From contig DASWCW010000019.1 in assembly GCA_036395835.1 (NCBI GenBank), positions 1 through 8,584 on the forward strand: a stretch of 8,584 bases of DNA. The letters are read 5' to 3'. Positions 1 to 7,005 of the stretch are shown here, piece by piece. Below the pieces are notes generated by a model. The model was not told the origin of the DNA. It ran no database searches and saw only the letters and a program-made list of their open reading frames with translations. This stretch comes from AP-16 sp036395835 (GTDB lineage: Bacteria; Pseudomonadota; Alphaproteobacteria; Rhizobiales; Xanthobacteraceae). Each line of letters starts with the position of its first letter. Position 1 is the first letter of the stretch. A program made the translations under genes and the position numbers.

Positions 1-209
1 CCGTATTTCGTCGCGGTCGCCGGGTTCTCGTCGACGTTGAGCTTCACCACCTTGATCTTGCCGCCCATGGTGCCGGCGATCTCCTCGAGCGCCGGCGCGA
101 TCATCCGGCACGGGCCGCACCATTCGGCCCAGAAATCGACCACCACCGGCTCCTGTGCCTTGAGCACTTCGGCGTCGAAGGTCGCGTCGGACACTTTGCC
201 CACGCCCAT
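1..209 (-). CDS. trxA: Thioredoxin TrxA, 3' end outside the window
   Basis: This is the N-terminal 69 residues of a cytosolic thioredoxin, which reduces protein disulfides and is itself recharged by thioredoxin reductase and NADPH. The redox site WCGPC sits at residues 30-34, preceded by the classic strand VVVDFWAEW and followed by RMIAPALEEIA. The segment KVVKLNVDENP (about 53-63) is the next conserved strand and turn. Thioredoxins of this type are about 106 residues, so roughly the last 37 codons, including the cis-proline loop, lie beyond base 1. The ATG at 209-207 is chosen because it gives the normal start MGVGKVSDATF and has a G-rich ribosome-binding site six bases upstream. It follows addA in the same direction after a 202-bp gap that contains hairpins and a promoter-like sequence, so it is probably a separate transcription unit. 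trxA directly after addA is common in Alphaproteobacteria. Identification is very secure. Confidence 0.97.
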   Translation of the reverse strand, partial: MGVGKVSDATFDAEVLKAQEPVVVDFWAEWCGPCRMIAPALEEIAGTMGGKIKVVKLNVDENPATATKY

Positions 210-213
210 GGGG

Positions 214-220
214 CACCCCG
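214..220 (-). promoter_or_regulatory. Ribosome-binding site of trxA
   Basis: On the minus strand CGGGGTG lies just upstream of the trxA ATG, with six bases between the GGGG core and the start codon. It is a G-rich, imperfect Shine-Dalgarno match at normal spacing and supports the ATG at 209 as the start. Confidence 0.5.
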
Positions 221-269
221 TTGTTCTGCCAAAGAGGGCGCGACCGGCGCCCGCGGGAATCGTGCAGGC

Positions 270-298
270 AACGTAGAAACGCGGACGCAGAGCGTCAA
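270..298 (-). promoter_or_regulatory. Putative trxA promoter
   Basis: On the minus strand a -35-like TTGACG (298-293) is followed after exactly 17 bases by TACGTT (275-270), a weak -10 element. Transcription would start near base 263 and give a leader of about 50 bases before the trxA ATG at 209. The -35 match is good (5 of 6) and the -10 match is poor (3 of 6), which is common for housekeeping promoters in high-GC Alphaproteobacteria. The position between the addA hairpins and trxA fits independent expression of trxA. This is a prediction only. Confidence 0.5.
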
Positions 299-357
299 GA
301 AGGCGACGCCGGCAGGGCTGCTATGAAAATCGCCCGATCCGTCGCTCGGAAGGCCTC

Positions 358-386
358 TTCCGGGACGCTGCCGAGCAATCCCGGAA
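358..386. repeat. Inverted repeat (hairpin) between addA and trxA
   Basis: TTCCGGGA (358-365) and TCCCGGAA (379-386) form a perfect 8-bp inverted repeat around a 13-base loop. The loop could itself close with a 3-bp GCT/AGC inner stem. Read on the minus strand, no T tract follows the 3' arm, so alone it is not a canonical intrinsic terminator. It could back up the hairpin at 385-406, protect the 3' end of the addBA transcript, or be a dispersed palindromic element. Nothing else is recognisable in the rest of the 202-bp gap except the trxA promoter and ribosome-binding site. Confidence 0.5.
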
Positions 387-406
387 AATGAGCCGAACCG
401 TTCGGC
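385..406 (-). terminator. Probable intrinsic terminator of the addBA operon
   Basis: Five bases after the addA stop codon, the minus strand reads GCCGAAC-G-GTTCGGC (406-392). This is a perfect inverted repeat that would fold as a 5-bp stem with a 5-base loop. It is followed directly by TCATTTT, a short T-rich run (391-385). Hairpin plus T-rich tail right after the last gene of the operon fits a Rho-independent terminator, although the stem is short. A second, stronger hairpin follows immediately (358-386). Confidence 0.5.
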
Positions 407-411
407 GGTCT

Positions 412-3400
412 CTACGCTGTGAGCAACTCCGCAAGCGCCGCATCGAGCGCGGGAGCGGGCAGCTCGACCAGCTCCAGGCTGTCGATCCACAGCAGGGCGG
501 CCCGAATTTCCCGGCCCGGATAGATTTTTTCCAGCACGGCGCGGTAGAGCGCGAGCTGCGCTACGTAGGGCGCCGGCGCGGCCTCGGGCCGGCGCGGCGC
601 CGGCCGGTCGGTCTTGTAATCCGCGATGAGGATGCGCGTATCGGTGACGGCGAGCCGGTCGACTTGGCCCGAGACCAGGAGCGGCGCGCGCGCGGCCCGG
701 GCAATGCGGCCCCGGATCGGCACTTCGGCACGCGTTCCGGGCTCGAACAGCGCGGCAAAACGCGGGTCGCCCAGCACCGCGAGCACCCGCGCGATCAAGC
801 CGTCGCGCTCGGGCTCTTCCCATTGCGGCGCGGCGCGATCGAGATGCCGGCGCGCCGCCTCGGCGCGCCGTTCCGGCGGAAAGTCCGGCAGCGACTGCAT
901 CAGGCGGTGCGCGAGCGCGCCGCGCAGCAGGGCTTTGGTTTCCCCGTCGCTCCTCGTCCGGGCGACCCAAGCAGCCGGCTTCGGCGCCCCGGACGGCGCG
1001 AGCGCCTGCGGCCGGGCCGCCGCGGCCTCCAGGTTGCGGGAGAGCCAAGCGGGGATCTCGATCGGCTCGGGCTCGGAACGCGGCGGCACCCGCATCGGCA
1101 TCCCGCCAGGAGTTTTTCGCCAGCGCAGGACCGTGCCGTCCCCATCGATGGCCGGCTCTTCGCTGGCATCCGCCGCGAGCGCGTCGCGGACGAGATCGTA
1201 CCAGCAGCCGGTCGGCTTGCCGCCGGTGCCGTGCGCGCCGCACACGATCAAATGCTCGGCCGCCCGTGTCATCGCCACGTAGAGCAGCCGCCGGTATTCG
1301 TGCTCGGCTTCGCGGCGGGCCCGCTCGCGGGCCGCCGCCATCGGCGCCACGTCGTGATCCTTGGCGCCGGCCCAGACCAGGCAATCCGCAGCGCCGGCCG
1401 GCGCGCCGGGAGGCGGGAGCATCAGGATCCGCGGATCGCGCGGCCCGGTCGGGCGCGTCGTGGTGTCGGCCAGGATCACGATCGGCGCTTCGAGGCCTTT
1501 GGCGCCGTGCACGGTCATGACTCGGACTTCGTCGCGGACGATGTCCATATCGCGTTTCACCTCGGTTGCCGCCGCGCGCATGAATGCGACGAAACCCTGG
1601 AGCGAGGCCGCCTCGGTGCTTTCGTAGGCGAGCGCGAGGTTCAAAAACTCGTCGAGCGCGTCGGCGGCTTCCGCGCCGAGCCGCGCCAGGAACTGCCGGC
1701 GCCCGCCTTCGCCGCCGAGCAGGCGCGCATAGAAGCCGAACGGCGGCTCGCGGCGGGCGAGTTCGGCGAGGCGTTCGAGCTTTGCGGCCGCGGCGGCGCC
1801 GATCGGATCCTCGGCGGCTCGCAGCGCCGCCCGCAGCGTGCCGCGGCGGTTCCAGGCAAGGCGGAACAATTGGTCGTCGTCGAGCCCGAACAGCGGGCTT
1901 TTGAGCACGGTCGCGAGCGCAAGATCATCGCTTTCGTGCAGCAATGCGTCGGCGAGCACCAGCAGATCCATGACTGCGATGTGTTCGGTCAGCACCAGGC
2001 GATCGGCGCCCGCAACCGCAATTCCCGCGTTCTTGAGCGCGCGAATGACGGCCTCGAACAGGGCGCCGCGCTGGCGCACCAGCACGAGGACCTCGCCCGG
2101 GCTGCGACCGTGCTCGAGCTGGATGCGGGTCGTGGCCGCGATGCGCTCCGCGAGTTTCATCTGCGGATTGGACTGCGAGGGTTCGTCGAACGGCGCGTCC
2201 CAGGCCTCGACCTCGGCCGCCGGCAACGCCTCGACCGGCGGCCAGATCTCCACGAGGCCCGGAGCTTTTTCCGGCAAGGCGATGTGCGGCGGAACGCCGT
2301 CCGTATCGCTGGTGACGCTCCGAAACATCTCGGCGCCCGCAAAGACCGTATCGACCGCGCCGAGCAAATTCGTGCCGGATCGGAACGAGAACTGGAATTT
2401 GCAGTGACGAAACGCGAGCTGCGCATCGCGGTGCCGGGCCGCGAAATGGCGCGCCATGTCGGCGAACTTTTCCGGAGCGGCGCCCTGGAACGAGAAGATC
2501 GACTGCTTCTCGTCGCCCACGGCGAACACGGTGCGCGTTTGCGAACGGTGCACCCCCTCCCCGACCGTGAACTCGGCGGTGAGCTTGCGGATGATTTCCC
2601 ATTGCGGCGGGCTCGTATCCTGCGCCTCGTCGATCAGCACGTGATCGATGCCGAGATCGAGCTTGTAATGCACCCAGGCGGCCTCGACGGCGGCGAGCAG
2701 AGCGAGACTCTTTTCGATCAGGTCGTCGTAATCGAGCAGGCCGCGGTTCTCCTTCTCGCGGCGATAGCGGCGGATGACCGCTTCGGCGACCGTGAGCGCC
2801 GCGGCCGTGCGATCGCGGGCGAGCACGGCGCGGCGCGCGAGCGCCAGCGGTTCGAGCCGCGCCTGCTCGGCCTCGAGACGCTCGGCAAGCGCCGTATGCT
2901 CTCGGGCGAAAGCCCGGGTGACGATCCGGTTGCGCCGCTCGCCTTTGCCCGTGAAGAACAGCGACAGATAGGCTGGCGCCCGTGCGGCGGCCGGCATGCT
3001 CGCGGCGGCATGCAGGCGCGCGGCCTGCTCGCACTCGCTTTTCGATCCTGCGGCCAACAGCGCGGCGACGGCGTTCCATTCCGCAACCGGCAGGTTCGGG
3101 CTGTGCGTCATCGCGAGCTCGATGCTTTCCAGCGTTTCTGCCGGCCCGACGCCGAGCGTCGCCGAAAGCTCGGCGATCGCCGCGTCGATGCCGCCGGCGC
3201 GCTCGGTCCAGGCGATCAGCGCCTCGCGCTTGCCGATCAAATCTTCGACCGCCGCGCCGAACGCTTTATCGGCGCCCGCCGTGATCGCGGTCGCGAGCGC
3301 CCGCCCGAGCCGGCTTTCCGGCGCCGCAGCCGCCTCGAGCAGCACCTCCAGGCGCAGGCGTTCGAGCAGGTCGCGCTGTGCAAACTCCTCCAGCACCGAA

Positions 3401-3843
3401 AACCGCGCCGCGACGTCGGCCTCGAACGGAAACTGGTGCAGCAGCCGGGTGCAGAACGCATGGATCGTCTGCACCTTGAGACCGCCGGGAGTTTCGAGCG
3501 CCTGCGCGAACAATCTGCGGGCCTTGGCACGGCTCGCGGCGTCCGGCCGCGTTCCCTCGATTGTCGCGATGGTGCGATCGAGCTTCTCGTCGTCGAGCGC
3601 AACCCATTGCGCCAGCGTCGCAAACACCTGATTGGCCATATTGGCGGCGGCCGCCTTGGTGAAGGTCAGGCACAGGATCTTCGCGGGCTCGATGCCGCGG
3701 AGCAGGAGCCGGATCACGCGCTGGGCCAGCACGTGGGTCTTGCCCGAGCCGGCATTGGCGGCGACCCAGGCCGACGCGGAGGGATCGGACGCTTCCCTCT
3801 GCACCCGCAGAACATCGTCGGGGATTTGCGCAAGCTCGCTCAT
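412..3843 (-). CDS. addA: Double-strand break repair helicase-nuclease subunit AddA
   Basis: AddA is the UvrD/Rep-type (superfamily 1A) helicase and nuclease subunit of AddAB, the RecBCD counterpart that unwinds and resects DNA ends for RecA. The 1143-residue protein, a normal length, shows all helicase motifs in order: Walker A AGSGKT (31-36), motif Ia CLTFTKAAAANM (58-69), Walker B VLIDEAQD (403-409 region), motif III GDEKQSIFSFQGA (443-455), FRSG (487-490), motif V VMTVHGAKGLE (775-785) and motif VI LLYVAMTR (853-860). The C-terminal RecB-family nuclease has AHR with His979, GQVDRL with Asp1062, ADYKT with Asp1075 and Lys1077, and QLALY (1096-1100), so it should be active. The ATG at 3843 is chosen because it overlaps the addB stop as ATGA and starts MSELAQIPDD close before Walker A. 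A longer reading from 3927 would overlap addB by 88 bp. Translation is probably coupled to addB. Confidence 0.97.
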   Translation of the reverse strand: MSELAQIPDDVLRVQREASDPSASAWVAANAGSGKTHVLAQRVIRLLLRGIEPAKILCLTFTKAAAANMANQVFATLAQWVALDDEKLDRTIATIEGTRPDAASRAKARRLFAQALETPGGLKVQTIHAFCTRLLHQFPFEADVAARFSVLEEFAQRDLLERLRLEVLLEAAAAPESRLGRALATAITAGADKAFGAAVEDLIGKREALIAWTERAGGIDAAIAELSATLGVGPAETLESIELAMTHSPNLPVAEWNAVAALLAAGSKSECEQAARLHAAASMPAAARAPAYLSLFFTGKGERRNRIVTRAFAREHTALAERLEAEQARLEPLALARRAVLARDRTAAALTVAEAVIRRYRREKENRGLLDYDDLIEKSLALLAAVEAAWVHYKLDLGIDHVLIDEAQDTSPPQWEIIRKLTAEFTVGEGVHRSQTRTVFAVGDEKQSIFSFQGAAPEKFADMARHFAARHRDAQLAFRHCKFQFSFRSGTNLLGAVDTVFAGAEMFRSVTSDTDGVPPHIALPEKAPGLVEIWPPVEALPAAEVEAWDAPFDEPSQSNPQMKLAERIAATTRIQLEHGRSPGEVLVLVRQRGALFEAVIRALKNAGIAVAGADRLVLTEHIAVMDLLVLADALLHESDDLALATVLKSPLFGLDDDQLFRLAWNRRGTLRAALRAAEDPIGAAAAAKLERLAELARREPPFGFYARLLGGEGGRRQFLARLGAEAADALDEFLNLALAYESTEAASLQGFVAFMRAAATEVKRDMDIVRDEVRVMTVHGAKGLEAPIVILADTTTRPTGPRDPRILMLPPPGAPAGAADCLVWAGAKDHDVAPMAAARERARREAEHEYRRLLYVAMTRAAEHLIVCGAHGTGGKPTGCWYDLVRDALAADASEEPAIDGDGTVLRWRKTPGGMPMRVPPRSEPEPIEIPAWLSRNLEAAAARPQALAPSGAPKPAAWVARTRSDGETKALLRGALAHRLMQSLPDFPPERRAEAARRHLDRAAPQWEEPERDGLIARVLAVLGDPRFAALFEPGTRAEVPIRGRIARAARAPLLVSGQVDRLAVTDTRILIADYKTDRPAPRRPEAAPAPYVAQLALYRAVLEKIYPGREIRAALLWIDSLELVELPAPALDAALAELLTA

Positions 3844-6800
3844 GACCCGTTCGCATCCGTGGCTGCGGCCAGCGACCATTCCTTGACGCGGGCGAGATGG
3901 TCGTAGTCGCCGTATCGGGCCTTCCACATGGGGTGGACCAGCGATCGGAACGGCTGGTCCTCGCGATCGAAGCGCGCAATGAGCTTGGTGAAACGCGCGA
4001 GCGCGTGATCGGCTTGGCTGTCGGGCGTGCCTTCCTTGAATTCGATGGGCATTTCCTCGCCGGCGGGCTCGCCGCCCTTGAGCTGCACGTAAACGAGGGC
4101 AGCCACGGACGCGCCGCGGGCGATCTCGGCAAAGCCGCCGTTGCGGAGAATGGCGGCCTCGAGCGTGAGCTGCGGCGCCAATCCGGCGCGCACCTGTTTT
4201 TCGGTGCGCACCTCGCCGGTCTTGTAATCGATGATGACGTATTGGCCGCCGAGCAATCGGTCGATGCGGTCGGCGCGTCCCGCCAATCGAAAGCTGCGAT
4301 CGCCGAGCGCGATGGTGATTTCGCCGCGGATTTCCGCGCGGCTCCTGGCGAGGCCGGCACGCCGCGCCGCGTCCCAGCCCACGAACCAGGCCGCGATGCG
4401 CTCAAAGCGCGGCCACCAGAATGCGCGAGCTTCCGGAAAGTCCTCAAGCGGCGCGAAACGTTCGCCTCCGAGCCGCAGCAGCTCGGCGAGCGCGTTGGGC
4501 GGCAAGGCTTCGGCAAAGCTTTGCGTGAGATCGCCGATCGCATTGTGAATGAGGTTGCCGCGATCGCGCGCGCCGGGCGGGGTATTGACCGCATCAAGCG
4601 GCGCGAGGCGGAGCACGTGCTTGGCGTAGATCGTGTACGGATCCCGCAACCAATGCTCGACATCGGTGACGGTGAGATAGTTCGGTCGCGCCTCGCGCGG
4701 CGGTCTGGGCGCGGGAGCCTGAATGGGCACTCGCTCCGCGCGGTCGAGCGTGCGTGCCAACGCGAGGTAGCGCCTGCCGCGGGCGAGCGCCTCGCTCCAG
4801 CGCGCCTCGCCGGCGACGGCTGCCAGCCGAAGCAGGAATCGCGACGCCACCGTCGGCGCTCCGGCGAGCTTGCAGGCGCGCGTGAGAATCACCTTCCCGG
4901 CGCCGAGGCATTGCGCGAAATCATGCGCGGAGAGCCCGATGCGGCGCTCCGGCAGATCGAGCCCCAGCTCGTGGCGCATCGGCCGGCTCAGCCAGGGATC
5001 GCTGTGCGCCTCCGGCGGCCAGGATCCTTCCACGAGCCCGCCGACCACGAACGTGTCGAAGCTCTGCAGGCGCGCTTCGAGCCGTCCGAGAATATGCACG
5101 CGGGCGCCGGATGCGGGAGGCCTGCGTACATTGCGGTCGGCGATCGTGGTCCGGAACAGATCCGGATAATCGCGCGGGGCGAGGACGAGATCGTCGGCTG
5201 CGGGCCGAGCGACGATCTCCTCGAACGCGTCGGCGAGCGCGAAACCATCCTCGCCTTCGAGGGCCGGCACGTTGCCGGAAGCGTCCTGGCCGAGCGCGGC
5301 AATCACCTGACGATGGCGCGCGGCGATTTCGCCGAACCGCTGCGGAACCGCCGCGAGCGTTTCGAGCGGCGCCAATGCCGCAGTGAGGCCCTCGATCAGC
5401 CCGGCCGCGGCGTCGAGCTCGGGGTCGGTGACAACGGCGCGCGGATCGCGTGGGTGCAAGTTTGCCCGCTCGCGCCGGAAGGCGGCCAGCGCGTGAGCAA
5501 GGCCCGCGCATCCGGGCCGCGGCGCCGGACCGCGCAGCAGCGCCCGCTCGAGCGTTGCCAGCGCCTGCGCGTGGCTTTCGGCTCGCTCGCCCAGACGAAA
5601 CAGCGGATGCTTCGACAATGCGAGCAGCGTCACCGGCCGCAGCCCGGAGAGCGCCGCTTCGGCGGCAAGCCGCGCGAAAATGCCCGCAGGCGTCTCGTCA
5701 AGCGCGCTGCCGCGGGAATCCTCGCAAGCAACGTTCCAGCGCCCGAGCGCCGCCGCGACGCGGCGGGCGAGCGCGCGGTCGGCGGTCACCAGCGCCACGC
5801 GCGTGCCGGCGGGCTCGATCACCTCGCGCAACGCGACCGCGATCGCGTTCGCCTCCTCCTCGGCATTGGCCGCCTCGATCACCGCAACGCCGGCCAGCGC
5901 CTCGCCGATCAGGCGATCGTCGAGCCGATGCGTCCAAAGCTCGGTCGTCGCCGCCGGCCGAAACGCCTCGGACACGAGCCGAGCGCGCGCCCGTGCCAGC
6001 TCGCCGAGGCTGACCACCATTTCCCGGTCCATGCCGATTCGCCACAGCAGCATGTGCATGGCGAATTGCGGGTGGCCGGCGGCGGGGGCTGCCGCCTCGT
6101 GCCCGGGTGCTTCGGCGCGCCCTCCGATGCATTCCCAGGATTTGCGGTCGAGGTCGGTGTCGAGCCCGGGCAGAACCAGCGCGCCGTTCGGCAGCGCGGC
6201 GATCGCGGTGAGGAGCGCGGCGGTGGCCGGCATCGACCCGGTCGAGCCGGCGGCGATCACGGGCCCGTTGTGGGCCTCAAGTCGCATGGCCTCCGCGGCG
6301 AGCAGACGATCGCGGCGTTCGGCCGCCTCGATCAGGCCGCGCTCGCCGAGGATCGCCGGCCAGCCGTCGCGCGCGATCTTCAGGAACCGCAACGAGAGCT
6401 GCCAATAGGGATCGAACCGGTCCGGCACGAGCTCGTCGAGCCGATCCCACGGGACCTGCCGCGTGGTCATGTCGTCGATCAAGCGGGCCAACTCGTCGGC
6501 AAGCGTCAGGGCCGCGGCCGGATTGCCGGCGACGAGCGGGGTGCCGCGCGCGCCGTGCAGCTCGGGCGAGCGGGCCCATTGCGCGATGAGCCGCGCGAGC
6601 AGGAGCCGCCGCTCGAGCGCCCCCATCGCGGGTGGCAGCTCGAGCGAAGCCGCGCCGCTCGCAGCCGAGAAGATGACCTCGTCCTCGTCGACGTCGCCGA
6701 GCGCGACGAAGCGCGGCAGCACGGCGGCGTCGCGCCCGAGCGCCTCGAGGAAGAGCTCGCCCGCGGCCCGGCAGGCGCGCCGGGTCGGCAGGTAGACGCT

Positions 6801-6926
6801 CGCCGCGGCGAGCGCGAGTGGGTCGGAGCCGGGAAATCCCGGCACCAGCGTTCCGTCGGCGAGCGCGCGAACGAGCGTCGGCAGGAATGCGAGCGAAGCC
6901 GGAATCGTGAAGACGCGCGGGATCAC
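3840..6926 (-). CDS. addB: Double-strand break repair protein AddB, alphaproteobacterial type
   Basis: AddB is the second subunit of AddAB; its nuclease cuts one strand of the resected end while AddA drives unwinding. The 1028-residue protein begins VIPRVFTIPASLAFLPTL, followed by YLPTRRACRA (about 45-54), the usual alphaproteobacterial N-terminus. There is no GxxGKT Walker A, as expected for this AddB group. The C-terminal RecB-like nuclease is complete: RGNLIHN with its His, GRADRID with Asp886, IIDYKTG with Asp900 and Lys902, and APQLTLEAA with Gln919. The region equivalent to the Fe-S cysteines of Bacillus AddB reads VEHWLRDPYTIYAKHVLRL, with Asp where Cys is expected, and there is no Cys downstream, so no 4Fe-4S cluster is predicted. 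The start is GTG at 6926, four bases after an upstream TAG (6933-6931). No strong Shine-Dalgarno sequence is seen, which suggests coupling to the gene that was upstream. It overlaps addA by four bases. Confidence 0.96.
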   Translation of the reverse strand: MIPRVFTIPASLAFLPTLVRALADGTLVPGFPGSDPLALAAASVYLPTRRACRAAGELFLEALGRDAAVLPRFVALGDVDEDEVIFSAASGAASLELPPAMGALERRLLLARLIAQWARSPELHGARGTPLVAGNPAAALTLADELARLIDDMTTRQVPWDRLDELVPDRFDPYWQLSLRFLKIARDGWPAILGERGLIEAAERRDRLLAAEAMRLEAHNGPVIAAGSTGSMPATAALLTAIAALPNGALVLPGLDTDLDRKSWECIGGRAEAPGHEAAAPAAGHPQFAMHMLLWRIGMDREMVVSLGELARARARLVSEAFRPAATTELWTHRLDDRLIGEALAGVAVIEAANAEEEANAIAVALREVIEPAGTRVALVTADRALARRVAAALGRWNVACEDSRGSALDETPAGIFARLAAEAALSGLRPVTLLALSKHPLFRLGERAESHAQALATLERALLRGPAPRPGCAGLAHALAAFRRERANLHPRDPRAVVTDPELDAAAGLIEGLTAALAPLETLAAVPQRFGEIAARHRQVIAALGQDASGNVPALEGEDGFALADAFEEIVARPAADDLVLAPRDYPDLFRTTIADRNVRRPPASGARVHILGRLEARLQSFDTFVVGGLVEGSWPPEAHSDPWLSRPMRHELGLDLPERRIGLSAHDFAQCLGAGKVILTRACKLAGAPTVASRFLLRLAAVAGEARWSEALARGRRYLALARTLDRAERVPIQAPAPRPPREARPNYLTVTDVEHWLRDPYTIYAKHVLRLAPLDAVNTPPGARDRGNLIHNAIGDLTQSFAEALPPNALAELLRLGGERFAPLEDFPEARAFWWPRFERIAAWFVGWDAARRAGLARSRAEIRGEITIALGDRSFRLAGRADRIDRLLGGQYVIIDYKTGEVRTEKQVRAGLAPQLTLEAAILRNGGFAEIARGASVAALVYVQLKGGEPAGEEMPIEFKEGTPDSQADHALARFTKLIARFDREDQPFRSLVHPMWKARYGDYDHLARVKEWSLAAATDANGS

Positions 6927-6930
6927 CGGG

Positions 6931-6972
6931 CTAGGCCGCGCTGGCGAGGATCGCGGCCTCCGCCTCGGGGGC
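6931..6972 (-). pseudogene. Possible C-terminal remnant of the nucleotidyltransferase that normally precedes addB
   Basis: Reading toward addB, the codons APEAEAAILASAA end in TAG (6933-6931), four bases before the addB GTG. In Hyphomicrobiales the gene directly before addB usually encodes a sugar-phosphate nucleotidyltransferase (MurU/mannose-1-phosphate guanylyltransferase type). I recall it ending in an Ala-rich helix of the form ...EAEAAILASAA. The tight spacing to addB fits an operon partner. Only about 10-14 codons match this expectation, and the sequence further upstream is unrelated phage-type DNA. I therefore read this as the stub of a gene cut off by a rearrangement. The match is short and from memory, so chance similarity is possible. 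The break probably lies between about 6965 and 7005. Confidence 0.35.
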
Positions 6973-7005
6973 CTGCAGTTGATGTTGCAAGGCTTTCTCG
7001 CCCAT

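Noticed and set aside
849..873. Palindromic GGCGCGCC pair within addA
   Set aside because: It lies in coding sequence and encodes ordinary Ala/Arg-rich residues; such words are expected by chance at this base composition.
388..3906. A plus-strand open frame of 1172 codons opposite addA
   Set aside because: It uses the same triplet register as addA, so it stays open simply because addA avoids TTA, CTA and TCA codons, as expected at this G+C. Its translation has low-complexity Arg-rich composition and no recognisable family.
3844..3927. A longer addA starting at 3927
   Set aside because: It would overlap addB by 88 bp and add 28 Arg-rich residues not typical of AddA. The ATGA overlap start at 3843 fits the operon and the protein family.
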